Part shown: piece after piece, positions 1 through 8,556 of the stretch
Numbering within the stretch: the first letter of the stretch is position 1
Layout: the number at the start of each line of letters is the position of its first letter
Assembly (NCBI GenBank): GCA_902492655.1
Contig: CABUMF010000007.1
Coordinates: 6,766 to 70,765, forward strand
Length of the DNA stretch: 64,000 bases
DNA from: an uncultured Eubacteriales bacterium
Lineage (GTDB): Bacteria; Bacillota; Clostridia; HGM11514
Reading direction: 5' to 3'
Notes under the pieces: generated by a model
What the model was told of the DNA's origin: nothing
The model's database searches: none
The model's input: only the letters and a program-made list of their open reading frames with translations
Translations under genes and position numbers: made by a program

Positions 1-115
1 CTGCGGCGAAAACGACGCCCGGCTCACTCTTTACCGCCTCCGCAACGGAAGATACGGCAACGGTTGAAGCAATGTTCGTGCCGCAATGGCACACAAATAC
101 ACCGATTCTCTGCAT
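1..115 (-). CDS. hdrA: HdrA-like subunit, N-terminus only
   Basis: Only the first 38 codons are in the window; the gene continues beyond position 1. The start (ATG, complement of 113-115) gives MQRIGVFVCHCGTNIA, the usual opening of heterodisulfide reductase subunit A, a flavin and iron-sulfur protein that passes electrons to HdrBC. It lies 14 bp downstream of hdrC on the same strand, so the operon order is hdrB-hdrC-hdrA. The short visible stretch cannot show whether it is a full-length HdrA or a bifurcating variant. Confidence 0.8.
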   Translation of the reverse strand, partial: MQRIGVFVCHCGTNIASTVAVSSVAEAVKSEPGVVFAA

Positions 116-129
116 AGCTCTACCCCCTT

Positions 130-510
130 CTACTTTGAATATTTCCGATATGCGCTGGTAAGTGCCTGTTGAGGCAAATCCTCGCTGAAAACATTATCCA
201 AAAGCTCTTTTTTCATGTGATTTACGCCCTTTTGCCGCAAAGCCGCAAGCCTAACCGCCTCGATGAGCCTTTGCGGCTCAACGCCTCTTGGGCAACGCTC
301 CGAGCAGGCAAAGCAGGAAAGGCACAAAAAGGACGCCTTCGACTTCAAAAGCGGCTCGATGTCCCCCGAAATTATCATGTCCGCGAACTGATGCGGATGA
401 TACTCCATTTTATGAAAGGAAGGGCAGGAAGCGGAGCATTTGCCGCACTTCATGCACTTTTCGGGGCTTGCGCCGCTGATTTTTATAAGCATATCCCTGT
501 CAAATTGCAT
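130..510 (-). CDS. hdrC: HdrC-like iron-sulfur subunit
   Basis: Small soluble protein with two CX2CX2CX3C clusters, CMKCGKCSASCP near the N-terminus and CLSCFACSERCP in the middle. This is the two-[4Fe-4S] pattern of HdrC, which relays electrons between HdrA and HdrB. I chose the ATG at 510, which has GGAG about nine bases upstream and gives MQFDRDMLIK. An in-frame ATG at 549 with AAGGA upstream is also possible and would add 13 residues. It sits between hdrB and hdrA. In Clostridia such HdrABC sets usually serve flavin-based electron transfer rather than methanogenesis; the electron partner is not visible here. Confidence 0.85.
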   Translation of the reverse strand: MQFDRDMLIKISGASPEKCMKCGKCSASCPSFHKMEYHPHQFADMIISGDIEPLLKSKASFLCLSCFACSERCPRGVEPQRLIEAVRLAALRQKGVNHMKKELLDNVFSEDLPQQALTSAYRKYSK

Positions 511-586
511 ATGTAAAACTCCAATCCGCTCCGAAAAAGCCCGGAGCAAGGTAGCATGAGAAAATCCTTGTAAATTTTCGGGAAGG

Positions 587-1375
587 CTATACGCCCAAAG
601 CCTCCGCCAGAATTTCGGTTATGTAGAAAACGGGCAAATCCGAGCCGCAATTTTCAAGATTGTACTTGCAAAGCGGGCAGGATGTCACAATGCAGTCCGC
701 ACCGGCTTTCTTTGCGCTTTCAATGATTTTGCGGCTTCTTTCCGTAGCCAAATCACGGTTTTCAATCAAAATATAGCCGCCGCAGCACTCGTTTCGCATC
801 GGAAAATAGACGGGACTTGCCCCGAGAGCGGACACAAAATCCTCCATAATCGAAGGGTTTTCCGGATCGTCCATCCCCAAAACGGCGGACGGGCGAAGGA
901 GAAGACAGCCGTAAAACGGAGCAATTTTCCTATCTTTTAAGGGCTTTACAACCTTTTTTGCGACATTTTCAAAGCCCACCTTGTCCCTAAGAACCTCGAG
1001 GTAGTTAAGAACCTCGCATTCACCGCCGTAATAAAAATCCTCCTGCTCGCCCTTCATGTAGGTGTTAACCTTTTGGCGAAAATCGTCATTTGACCTTATA
1101 AGGTAATTTGTCTGCTTAATCGTGTTGTGGCAAGCGGAGCAGACCGAAACCAACGGCTCGCCCCTATCAAATGCCGCCTTCAGCGCACGAACAGACGCAA
1201 GCTTTGAGGCAATTTCGTCCTCTGCTGTTATAAAAACGCCGCCGCAGCACTGCCAGTCGGGGATTTCCGATAGTGAAAACCCCAAAATCTCGCCGCATTT
1301 TCTTGCGTAAAAATCAAGATCTTTGGCCTTTGTCTTAAGTGTACAGCCCGGGAAATAACTGAAATTCATAGCCAA
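587..1375 (-). CDS. hdrB: HdrB-like subunit (two CCG domains)
   Basis: 262-residue protein with two cysteine-rich CCG domains. The first has FPGC, QCCGG and CSAC; the second has FYGC, ECCGG and the CPLC near residue 240. In HdrB these cysteines hold the noncubane [4Fe-4S] clusters where disulfide reduction takes place. Length and motif order fit the family. It is the first gene of the visible hdrBCA operon and has a good promoter immediately upstream. The in vivo substrate in a bacterium is uncertain. Confidence 0.88.
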   Translation of the reverse strand: MAMNFSYFPGCTLKTKAKDLDFYARKCGEILGFSLSEIPDWQCCGGVFITAEDEIASKLASVRALKAAFDRGEPLVSVCSACHNTIKQTNYLIRSNDDFRQKVNTYMKGEQEDFYYGGECEVLNYLEVLRDKVGFENVAKKVVKPLKDRKIAPFYGCLLLRPSAVLGMDDPENPSIMEDFVSALGASPVYFPMRNECCGGYILIENRDLATERSRKIIESAKKAGADCIVTSCPLCKYNLENCGSDLPVFYITEILAEALGV

Positions 1376-1399
1376 ACCTCCAAAAAAACTCTACCTTTT

Positions 1400-1428
1400 A
1401 TTATACAATAAAAAGCCTTTATTTGCAA
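1400..1428 (-). promoter_or_regulatory. Promoter of hdrBCA
   Basis: On the minus strand TTGCAA (1423-1428) and TATAAT (1400-1405) are separated by 17 bp, just upstream of hdrB. Confidence 0.7.
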
Positions 1429-1467
1429 TAGCTTTCATAAAGAAAAGCCCGATTTTTTTGCATGAAA

Positions 1468-1494
1468 AAAGGCTCCCGTTTAAGAGAGCCTAAA
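1468..1494 (-). terminator. Intrinsic terminator after the stalk-domain gene
   Basis: AGGCTC/GAGCCT hairpin followed on the minus strand by a run of T, directly after the stop of the gene at 1500-2141. Confidence 0.75.
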
Positions 1495-1499
1495 TAACT

Positions 1500-2141
1500 T
1501 TACCTGCAAATGAAAATCCGTTCTGCGTCCTCCCCGGAAAGCTCGAAAATATCGGCAAAATCGTAGGAAACCGCAAACTGGCCGATAGCCCCGTCCTCAC
1601 CGTAGGCGGTAACGGATGCGCAGGAAATGCCGTCAATTTCAACCGTGTCGCCGATTGAAAAAGCGATGTCCCCTTCCCAGCCCTTCATGCTCATGATGCT
1701 GCCGAAAACATCACGAATTGTCCAGGGAAGCTCGCCCCTTTCGATAACTACAGCCTTGCTTGCGTCATCGTAGGAAACAGAGCAGCCGATAGCCTCGGCA
1801 ACCGCACGAATCGGCACGAAGGTTGTCCCGTTAATCACACGGACATGAGCACCGAGCTCTTTGACCTCGCCGTTGACGGTTATGTAATCGGTGTTATTTT
1901 TAAAAGTAACCTTTGTGGTGGAAATCCATGCAACCACCGTCTGAGTGGAGCCGTACCAGTTGATTTCCGCACCGAACGCCTCTAAAATACTGCGAACGGG
2001 CACAAAAGCAACATCGTCCCAAATTTCGGAAGTAATATCAGTTTCAGTACCGTCAATTCTCACCGTCATGGCTGAAGCTGCTGTGAAAGCAGAAAAAACC
2101 AGAATGGCGGAAAGAACGAAAACCGCAATTTTCTTAAACAT
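1500..2141 (-). CDS. Secreted copper-amine-oxidase-N-like (stalk) domain protein
   Basis: 213 residues. Residues 1-25 are a signal peptide (hydrophobic core, ASA cleavage region). Residues ~26-140 are a duplicated copper-amine-oxidase N-terminal-like domain, recognised by VRIDGTETD, WDDVAFVPVRSILEAFGAEI and NGTTFVPIRAVAEAIGC. This domain is common on exported Clostridia proteins and has no catalytic role by itself. The last ~70 residues (MSMKGWEGDIAFSIGDTVEI onward) are an unassigned beta-rich domain. Its promoter lies across the end of aroE-aroK, so it can be transcribed separately from the aro operon. The same stalk domain ends the beta-helix protein at 40165-42513. Confidence 0.75.
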   Translation of the reverse strand: MFKKIAVFVLSAILVFSAFTAASAMTVRIDGTETDITSEIWDDVAFVPVRSILEAFGAEINWYGSTQTVVAWISTTKVTFKNNTDYITVNGEVKELGAHVRVINGTTFVPIRAVAEAIGCSVSYDDASKAVVIERGELPWTIRDVFGSIMSMKGWEGDIAFSIGDTVEIDGISCASVTAYGEDGAIGQFAVSYDFADIFELSGEDAERIFICR

Positions 2142-2172
2142 GTTACCCTCCTTTGGTATTTAACCAATTAAT

Positions 2173-2201
2173 ATAATACCAAAAAGCAAGGCAAAAATCA
2201 A
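2173..2201 (-). promoter_or_regulatory. Promoter of the stalk-domain gene
   Basis: TTGATT (2196-2201) and TATTAT (2173-2178) with a 17-bp spacer on the minus strand. GGTAT/ATACC arms flank the -10 region and could be an operator. Confidence 0.6.
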
Positions 2202-3430
2202 CCTTTGTAACAGTTTTGTAATATCTTTTTTACACATTCGTCAATACTTCCGTTGTTTTCGACTGAAAAATCAGCAAATTGCACATATAAATCATGTCTT
2301 TTCTCATAAAGCTCAAAGACTGCCTCACGGCTTTTTGAAAGAGGTCTGCCGGAAAGGTCTAAGAGGTCGAGGTCACGGCTTATGTAAAAAATTCTGCCGT
2401 TTCGGTGGAGGCTTTTGTAGTTTTCGTGTTTTGTCACGATGCCGCCTCCGGTAGCTATAACCTTGCCCGAAAGCATACCGACAGTCCTTGCCACATCACC
2501 CTCAATCAGCCTGAAGCCCTCCTCGCCGAAGGCTTCAAAAAGCTTTGGAATTTCAGTGTTTTTCTGCTTTTCGATGTACTCGTCGGTGTCGATAAACTCC
2601 CTGCTAAGAAGCCTTGCCAGCTCCTGCCCTACAGTGGATTTTCCGCAGCCGGGCATACCGATAAGCACGATATTTTCCATTTCGGCATCGGTTTCGGATA
2701 TGATTTTTTCAAAAAGCTCCTCCCCCGATTCCTTCCCGAAAAAGTGATCGTACGCATAAACGGCTTGAGCGGCGAGCATGGGAAGCCCCGACGTGCATTT
2801 GATCCCCAAAGCCTCCGCCTCCATAATCAGCTCGGTTCTTACGGGGTTGTAAATCACATCAATCACGCCACTAAGCTTAGTAAACGGCTTAAGGGAAACG
2901 GGTGAATTTTCCACATTCGGGAACATCCCCACAGGGGTTGTGTTAATTAAAACCTCGGCATCGTAGTGGCATTTTATGTTATCGTAATTCCATTCGCCGT
3001 GCCTTGAAACCGTCACAATTTCAGCACTTTCGCTTAGCTCGCAGGCGGCACGGGCGGTGAGGCTTGTGCCTCCGCTCCCCAAAATCACGACCTTTTTGCC
3101 CGTAAGGGAGATGCCCGCACGCCTTGCCATGTAGAGAAAGCCTGCGATGTCGGTGTTGTAGCCGTAAAGCTTTCCGCCGAGGTTTACAACGGTGTTTACA
3201 GAGCCGATTTTTTCCGCCTCGGGTGAAATAAAGTCAAGAAACTCCATAGCGTCCTTTTTGTAAGGAATGGTAATGTTTATGCCCTTGAAATTCCGCTCCC
3301 CGAAGAACTGCGGCAGCCCTTCCCTTTCGATTTCGCAAAGCTCGTAGCTGTAATTTCCGATTTTTTTGTGTATAACTCCCGAGTAGCTGTGACCTAACTT
3401 TTCGCCGATAAGACCGTACTCCAAAATCAC
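2198..3430 (-). CDS. aroE-aroK: Shikimate dehydrogenase-shikimate kinase fusion
   Basis: 410 residues joining two steps of the shikimate pathway. Residues 1-~250 are NADP shikimate dehydrogenase (GLIGEKLGHSYS substrate loop, NITIPYK with the catalytic Lys, VILGSGGTS nucleotide-binding loop). Residues ~252-410 are shikimate kinase, with Walker A GMPGCGKST, the DTDEYIE substrate motif and ATGGG. Together they convert 3-dehydroshikimate to shikimate 3-phosphate. AroE and AroK are usually separate proteins; this is one continuous frame without an internal stop. It overlaps pheA by 4 bp (ATGA), indicating translational coupling. It is the last biosynthetic gene of the operon. Confidence 0.93.
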   Translation of the reverse strand: MILEYGLIGEKLGHSYSGVIHKKIGNYSYELCEIEREGLPQFFGERNFKGINITIPYKKDAMEFLDFISPEAEKIGSVNTVVNLGGKLYGYNTDIAGFLYMARRAGISLTGKKVVILGSGGTSLTARAACELSESAEIVTVSRHGEWNYDNIKCHYDAEVLINTTPVGMFPNVENSPVSLKPFTKLSGVIDVIYNPVRTELIMEAEALGIKCTSGLPMLAAQAVYAYDHFFGKESGEELFEKIISETDAEMENIVLIGMPGCGKSTVGQELARLLSREFIDTDEYIEKQKNTEIPKLFEAFGEEGFRLIEGDVARTVGMLSGKVIATGGGIVTKHENYKSLHRNGRIFYISRDLDLLDLSGRPLSKSREAVFELYEKRHDLYVQFADFSVENNGSIDECVKKILQNCYKG

Positions 3431-4563
3431 ACCTCCGAATAGCTGCCGAGGTAAGAAAAGTCCATTTCCGCCTCAAGCTCCGAAAGAAGCCTGATAAGCT
3501 CGTCCGAGTAAACAGAAACATCCATTTCGAGGTAGAACATGAACTCAAAATCCCTGTTTCTTATGGGGCGGCTTTCGATTTTTGTAAGGTTAATCCCGAG
3601 AGCCGCAAACTTTGACATAAGGTCGTAAAGAGAGCCGGGGCGGTGCGGAAGGCGCACGATTACGCTGATTTTGTCCGCTCCGGGGTAAATTTCGGGGTTC
3701 TTTGAAATGCAAATGAACTTGGTGTAGTTGTTGGAAAAGTCCTGAATATCCTCTGCGATAACCGACAGTGCGTAAAGCTCGGCGCAGATGCCCGAGGAGA
3801 TTGCGGCGATGTCGCTTCTGTCGCTTTCCGCAACCATTTTTGCGGCGATAGCGGTGTTTTCGCAAACGGTGACCTTAATGTTTTTGTGCTCCGACAGGAA
3901 TTTTTCGCACTGACCGATAGCCTGCTCGTGCGAGAAAACCTCCTTGATTTTTGAAATATCGGTTCCCTGTTTTGCAAGGAGGCAGTGGTTAATCTGAAGC
4001 CTGGAGCTTCTCACGATGCAGAATTTGTGGGAATCCATAAGGTCGTAAACCTCGCCCACACTGCCGTGAATGCTGTTTTCAACGGGCAGAATGCCGTATC
4101 TGCAAAGCCCGTGCTCCACCGCATCGAAAACGCTTCTGAAGGTATTCATGTACATAATCGTGGGGTTTTGGAACAGCTTGTCGCAGATTTGCTGAGAATA
4201 CGCTCCTTCCGTACCCTGACAGGCAACGGTTGCGGATGAGGGGAACATTTTATCGGTATTCTCGAGAGACTCTTTAATTCTTTTTGAGGTTTCGCTCTCG
4301 CCTCGAATTAAGCTACCCTGATAGGAGCGGCTGAGGTCAAAAAGCGTGTTGTAAAGCACTTTGAGATAGAGTGACATATCTTCGGGTTGCATAGCGGTAA
4401 CACGAGCCACAACATCTCTTTCTCGGCTGCGGTTGAGTATCGGGAGATTGTTTTCCGCCTTGAATTTCGCCACCGAAGCGGCAAGCTCCATGCGCTTAAC
4501 AAAGAGTGCGGAAAGCTCATCGTCGACACTGTTAATCTGATTTCTGATTTCTTCAAGATTCAT
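3427..4563 (-). CDS. pheA: Chorismate mutase-prephenate dehydratase (P-protein)
   Basis: 378 residues in three parts. Residues 1-~85 are an AroQ-type chorismate mutase (LEEIRNQINSVDDEL, RSRERDVV). Residues ~110-285 are prephenate dehydratase (VACQGTEGAYSQ, SIHGSVGEVYDLM, and NNYTKFICISK with the catalytic Thr region). Residues ~295-370 are an ACT domain with RPGSLYD and ESRP, the phenylalanine-binding motifs. It makes phenylpyruvate from chorismate and is probably inhibited allosterically by Phe. It abuts aroC and overlaps aroE-aroK. It supplies Phe, one of the two amino acids sensed by the leader peptide at 9645-9731. Confidence 0.95.
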   Translation of the reverse strand: MNLEEIRNQINSVDDELSALFVKRMELAASVAKFKAENNLPILNRSRERDVVARVTAMQPEDMSLYLKVLYNTLFDLSRSYQGSLIRGESETSKRIKESLENTDKMFPSSATVACQGTEGAYSQQICDKLFQNPTIMYMNTFRSVFDAVEHGLCRYGILPVENSIHGSVGEVYDLMDSHKFCIVRSSRLQINHCLLAKQGTDISKIKEVFSHEQAIGQCEKFLSEHKNIKVTVCENTAIAAKMVAESDRSDIAAISSGICAELYALSVIAEDIQDFSNNYTKFICISKNPEIYPGADKISVIVRLPHRPGSLYDLMSKFAALGINLTKIESRPIRNRDFEFMFYLEMDVSVYSDELIRLLSELEAEMDFSYLGSYSEV

Positions 4564-5528
4564 TACAGTTCACATCCTTTAAGAATTGATATAGCCGCCG
4601 CCGATTCTATGGGCGGCAGTGCTCTGGGAACAATGCAGGGGTCATGGCGACCTCTGATTTCAAGCTCTGTGTTTTTCATAGCCTCGATGTCAACGGACAT
4701 CTGTTTTTTTGCGATTGAAGGTGTAGGCTTAATCGCAACACGGAACACGATCGGCATACCGTCGGAAATTCCGCCCAGGATGCCGCCGCAGTTGTTGGTT
4801 CTGGTTAAAATTTTGCCGTCCGACACGAAAAACTCATCGTTGTTTTCCGAGCCGTAGAGATTGCATGAAGCAAAGCCGGCGCCGAACTCAATACCCTTTA
4901 CGGCAGGGATTCCGAAAACCTCTTTTGAAATAATGCTTTCAAGGCCGTCGGTGTACATACCGCCAAGCCCCGGGGGAACGCCGTCAATTCTGCACTCTGC
5001 GATACCGCCGACGGAATCGAGCTTTTGCCTTGCAAGGGTAATTTCGTCGAGCATATTCTCGCCGGAATTTCCGTGAATGGAAACGATTTTCGAGGAAACG
5101 GTAATCCCCCTTCTTTTAAGTATTTGAAGGGCGATGCCGCCTGCTATGCAGTACGGAGCGGTGAGCCTTCCGGAGAATGGACCGCCTCCGCTCATGTCGA
5201 GCTTTCCTCCGAATTTAACATACGCCGTGTAATCGGCGTGCCCGGGCCTCGGAACGATTTTGAGGTTTTGGTAGTCCTTAGACCGAACATTGGTGTTTTT
5301 GATAACCGCGCGAACCCTTCCGCAGATTTTGCCGTCCTCGATTCCCTCCTCGAAAACCGGAAAATCCGCCTCCCGCCTCGGGGTTGAATATTGGCTGTTT
5401 CCGGGGGCACGGCGCTTTAGAAAATCATAAAGCTCATCGAAATCCACGCTTTCCCCCGTCGGAAGTCCCTCGATAACACAGCCTATCTCCGGGCCGTGGG
5501 ATGAGCCGAAAATTTTAATATTCAGCAT
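4563..5528 (-). CDS. aroC: Chorismate synthase
   Basis: 322-residue FMN-dependent enzyme that converts EPSP to chorismate. Visible landmarks are FGSSHGPEIGCVIEGLP at the N-terminus, RRREAD-like STPRREADFPVFEEG, RPGHADYTAYVKFG, GGGPFSGRLTAP and the C-terminal RHDPCIVPRA. The start at 5528 (MLNIKIFG) is chosen because it has GGAGGTG upstream and matches family N-termini; a longer in-frame extension to 5654 lies inside aroA and is rejected. It overlaps the end of aroA by 14 bp. The protein is somewhat shorter than the usual ~360 residues but keeps the conserved blocks. Confidence 0.95.
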   Translation of the reverse strand: MLNIKIFGSSHGPEIGCVIEGLPTGESVDFDELYDFLKRRAPGNSQYSTPRREADFPVFEEGIEDGKICGRVRAVIKNTNVRSKDYQNLKIVPRPGHADYTAYVKFGGKLDMSGGGPFSGRLTAPYCIAGGIALQILKRRGITVSSKIVSIHGNSGENMLDEITLARQKLDSVGGIAECRIDGVPPGLGGMYTDGLESIISKEVFGIPAVKGIEFGAGFASCNLYGSENNDEFFVSDGKILTRTNNCGGILGGISDGMPIVFRVAIKPTPSIAKKQMSVDIEAMKNTELEIRGRHDPCIVPRALPPIESAAAISILKGCEL

Positions 5529-6708
5529 AAATTTCACCTCCGAGCGTTTTGAAATCGTCAAAAAATGAGGGGTAAGATTTGTCAGCCGCCTCAGCGCCGA
5601 GGATTTTAATTTCCCCGTCCGAAATGACCGACGCAACGGCTGAAGCCATAACAATTCGGTGGTCGGAGTAGGAGTTTACAACTCCGCCAGAAAGCCTGCC
5701 GTTGCCGGTGATTTTCAAGGAATCACCCAAAATTTCGGCTTTACCTCCGAGGGAGTTAATCATATCGGAAACCGAAACAAGCCTGTCGCTTTCCTTGAGC
5801 CTCAGCCTGCCTGCGTTTTTAAATACCGTCACGCCCCGCTTTGAAGCCGCAACAACCGCAAGAGGCGGCACAAGGTCGGGGATTTCCGAAACATCGACCG
5901 TATCCTCCTTTGCGGCGGACAAAAACGCCTTGTCGCCTTGGGTTGAGGCTATGTCAAGCCCCAAAACACGAACATCACAGCCACATTCGCAAGAAGCCAA
6001 AAAGAAAGCGGCATTAGACCAGTCCCCGTCACAGATTGTGCTTTTCGGGGACTTAAATTTCTGATTTCCGGGGATGAAATAGCCCGTATCCGTAAGCTTT
6101 ATTTCGATACCGAAAAGGCGAAGGGTGTCTATCGTCATATCAACATACGCACCCGACTGTAGGGGCGAAAGAAGTGTAATTTTGCTGTCCTCACAGCAGG
6201 AGGGGAGTGCCATAAGAAGCCCCGAAATGTACTGGGAGCTTATATTTCCGTTAATTGAAAATTCTCCTCCCGTAAGCCTCCCCGAAACGCTCATGGGAAG
6301 GCTTTCGCTTGAAAACCGACAGCCGTGCTCCGCCATTTGGCGCACAAGGTCGGTAAAGGGCCTTGTGGGGAGCCTACCCTCGCCCGTCATTGTAAAGCCG
6401 TCTGAAAGGCAGGCGGCAACGGGGAGCAAAAACCTTGCTGTAGAGCCGCTTTCGCCGCAAAAAAGCTCGGGATTTTCGGGGGATTTCCCCATTTTTATCA
6501 CAACCGAATCGGAATTTCTCAAAACATTTGCCCCCAAAGCGGAAACGCACCGCATGGTGGCTTCGATGTCCTTTGAAAAGCCATTTATGAAGATTTTCAC
6601 AGGCTCCTCGCAAAGAGAAGCGCAAATTATTTTTCGGTGGGCGTCGCTTTTTGAAGAAATTGCGCCTATCACGCCCGAAAGTTTTTTTGGTTTTACAGTC
6701 ACATTCAT
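5515..6708 (-). CDS. aroA: 3-phosphoshikimate 1-carboxyvinyltransferase (EPSP synthase)
   Basis: 397 residues, joining shikimate 3-phosphate and PEP. Signatures include GAISSKSDAHRKIICASL (PEP/S3P lysine and arginine), GESGSTARFLLPVAA, GEGRLPTRPFTDLV, DGDWSNAAFFLA and RLRLKESDRL. Family members are ~420-430 residues, so this is slightly compact. It starts 4 bp inside the end of aroB. Ser rather than Asn occupies the GNSGTA-like motif (GESGSTA), which may alter glyphosate response; that is an inference from motif variation only. Confidence 0.95.
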   Translation of the reverse strand: MNVTVKPKKLSGVIGAISSKSDAHRKIICASLCEEPVKIFINGFSKDIEATMRCVSALGANVLRNSDSVVIKMGKSPENPELFCGESGSTARFLLPVAACLSDGFTMTGEGRLPTRPFTDLVRQMAEHGCRFSSESLPMSVSGRLTGGEFSINGNISSQYISGLLMALPSCCEDSKITLLSPLQSGAYVDMTIDTLRLFGIEIKLTDTGYFIPGNQKFKSPKSTICDGDWSNAAFFLASCECGCDVRVLGLDIASTQGDKAFLSAAKEDTVDVSEIPDLVPPLAVVAASKRGVTVFKNAGRLRLKESDRLVSVSDMINSLGGKAEILGDSLKITGNGRLSGGVVNSYSDHRIVMASAVASVISDGEIKILGAEAADKSYPSFFDDFKTLGGEIYAEY

Positions 6709-7736
6709 GCTTTCAGTCCTTTTGTCGTAAAGCTCAAAAGCCCGTCAACATTGATTTTTTTAAGCACGCACTTTCCGATTTTTTCGGGAACAACGAGGTT
6801 TATAAAATCCCCCTGCCTTTTTTTGTCGGACAGGGCTACACTGACAAGCTCCTCAGCCGAAAACTCGGTTGAAATTGGAAGACCGCAGGCAATGTTTGCA
6901 TTGATAATTTTTTCTCTAGCCTCGCTGTTTTCGCCGGATGCAATCACCATGCCGATTGCAACTGCGTGCCCGTGAGTGATTTTGAAATCCGAAAGCTTTT
7001 CGATGGCGTGCCCCAATGTATGACCGAAATTAAGAAGCTGACGAAGCCCGGTGTCACGCTCGTCCTGCTCCACAACAAACGCCTTAAGCTCGATGCACCG
7101 CTTAACCACCGCTTCCGTGTCAAACCTTCCTTTTGCAACGGTTTCAAAAAGCTCCTCATCGAAAATTGCGCCGTATTTGAGTGCCTCCGCAACGCCGTCG
7201 GCAAACACCTCTTTTGGAAGGGTTTTGAACGTGTCGCAGTCGCAGATACAAAGAATTGGCTGATAAAATGCGCCCATGAGGTTTTTTCCGGCATTGAGGT
7301 TGACAGCGGTTTTGCCGCCCACCGAGGAATCAATACCGGCAAGGAAGGTTGTGGGGATTTGAACAAAGTCGATACCCCGCAGGAAAAGTGCCGCCGCAAG
7401 CCCTGCCGTATCACCGCAAACTCCGCCGCCGAGGGCGATTGCGAGGTCGCTCCTTGTGATGTGCGCCTTCGCCATAGCCTCTAAGATTTCCGACAGCGTG
7501 GAAATATTTTTTGACTCCTCTCCGTTTTTGAAAACAAAGCTTTCCACCCGAAAGCCTGCGTCGGAGAAGGATTTTTCAACGGTTTTTCCGTAGAGCGGAA
7601 ACACGATGTCATCGGAAATAATAAACGCCTTGCAAGGCTTTTTTACGCTCTTTGTAAGCTCTCCCGCACGGCTCAGGAGTCCGTTTCCGATAACGCAGTC
7701 ATATCCGCCTTGGACATTAACTCTGACCTTTTGCAT
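6705..7736 (-). CDS. aroB: 3-dehydroquinate synthase
   Basis: 343 residues; converts DAHP to 3-dehydroquinate using NAD and a divalent metal. Key blocks are NGEESKNISTLSEIL, ALGGGVCGDTAGLAAALFLRG, IPTTFLAGIDSSVGGKTAVN, the metal ligands in KYGAIFDEELF, and LLNFGHTLGHAIE / THGHAVAIGM. It overlaps tyrA by 20 bp and aroA by 4 bp. The next enzyme, 3-dehydroquinate dehydratase (aroD or aroQ), is absent from the window. Confidence 0.95.
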   Translation of the reverse strand: MQKVRVNVQGGYDCVIGNGLLSRAGELTKSVKKPCKAFIISDDIVFPLYGKTVEKSFSDAGFRVESFVFKNGEESKNISTLSEILEAMAKAHITRSDLAIALGGGVCGDTAGLAAALFLRGIDFVQIPTTFLAGIDSSVGGKTAVNLNAGKNLMGAFYQPILCICDCDTFKTLPKEVFADGVAEALKYGAIFDEELFETVAKGRFDTEAVVKRCIELKAFVVEQDERDTGLRQLLNFGHTLGHAIEKLSDFKITHGHAVAIGMVIASGENSEAREKIINANIACGLPISTEFSAEELVSVALSDKKRQGDFINLVVPEKIGKCVLKKINVDGLLSFTTKGLKA

Positions 7737-8556
7737 AACTTTTCTCCCCCTTCGAGATTTCCTCTTTTAAAATTCTGCCCTCAGCCAGAAGCCTAATAAG
7801 CTCCTCACGGTTTTCGCTTTGCAAGGCATCGGAATACTCCTTGAGGTGCGAAATAAGCAGGTCGATTTCATAGGTTAAGTTGTCGGCATTTTGCAAAAAC
7901 AAATCCGCCCACATATTTTCGTTAAGCTTAGCAACCCTTGTTAAGTCCTTGAAGCTTCCTGCCGAAAAGCCGAAATGACGCTTGGCAGAAGGGGATTTCA
8001 CAAACGCTCCCGATGCGATGTGGGCAAGCTGAGAGGTGTAGGCAATCATTTTGTCATGCTCCTCGGGGGTTGAAAACTGAAAATGCGAAAACCCAAGCTC
8101 CTTCATAAATGCCTCGTATTTATGAGGGATGGAGCTTCCCATAACAATAAGGGATGCGCCCTCAAAAAGACTGTCGGTTGAATATTCCGTGCCCCAGCAT
8201 TCCTTGCCAGCCATGGGGTGTGCGCCAATAAATGTAAACCCGAATTTTTCGGCAAGCGGTGAGCAACAAGCACAAACCATGCGCTTTGTACCGCCGAAAT
8301 CGGTAAAAATGGTGTTTTTCCCGAACTTTGGGGCATACTTTTTTGCAAACTCCACCGTCAGATGCGGATAAAGGGCGGAAATAATTATGTCGCACCGACC
8401 GAAATTCCCTTCAAGCTCCCCCGAAACAATACCCTTTTCGATACAGTCGGAGAGAACCTCGGGAAGATCGTAGCCCAGCACCTCATGACCGCATTTTGCG
8501 GCACGCTTAGCGGCAGATGCACCGATAAGCCCGAGGCCTGCGATGCCGATAATCAT
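7717..8556 (-). CDS. tyrA: Prephenate dehydrogenase
   Basis: About 279 residues, making 4-hydroxyphenylpyruvate for tyrosine. The N-terminal Rossmann fold opens with MIIGIAGLGLIGASAAK; GAHPMAGKE and GSFKDLTRVA are conserved substrate-binding blocks. ATG at 8556 is preferred over a GTG nine bases earlier because GAGGTG is correctly spaced for the ATG and the ATGA overlap couples it to aroF. No ACT domain is present, so feedback on this enzyme is not evident, in contrast to PheA. It overlaps aroB. Confidence 0.93.
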   Translation of the reverse strand: MIIGIAGLGLIGASAAKRAAKCGHEVLGYDLPEVLSDCIEKGIVSGELEGNFGRCDIIISALYPHLTVEFAKKYAPKFGKNTIFTDFGGTKRMVCACCSPLAEKFGFTFIGAHPMAGKECWGTEYSTDSLFEGASLIVMGSSIPHKYEAFMKELGFSHFQFSTPEEHDKMIAYTSQLAHIASGAFVKSPSAKRHFGFSAGSFKDLTRVAKLNENMWADLFLQNADNLTYEIDLLISHLKEYSDALQSENREELIRLLAEGRILKEEISKGEKSYAKGQS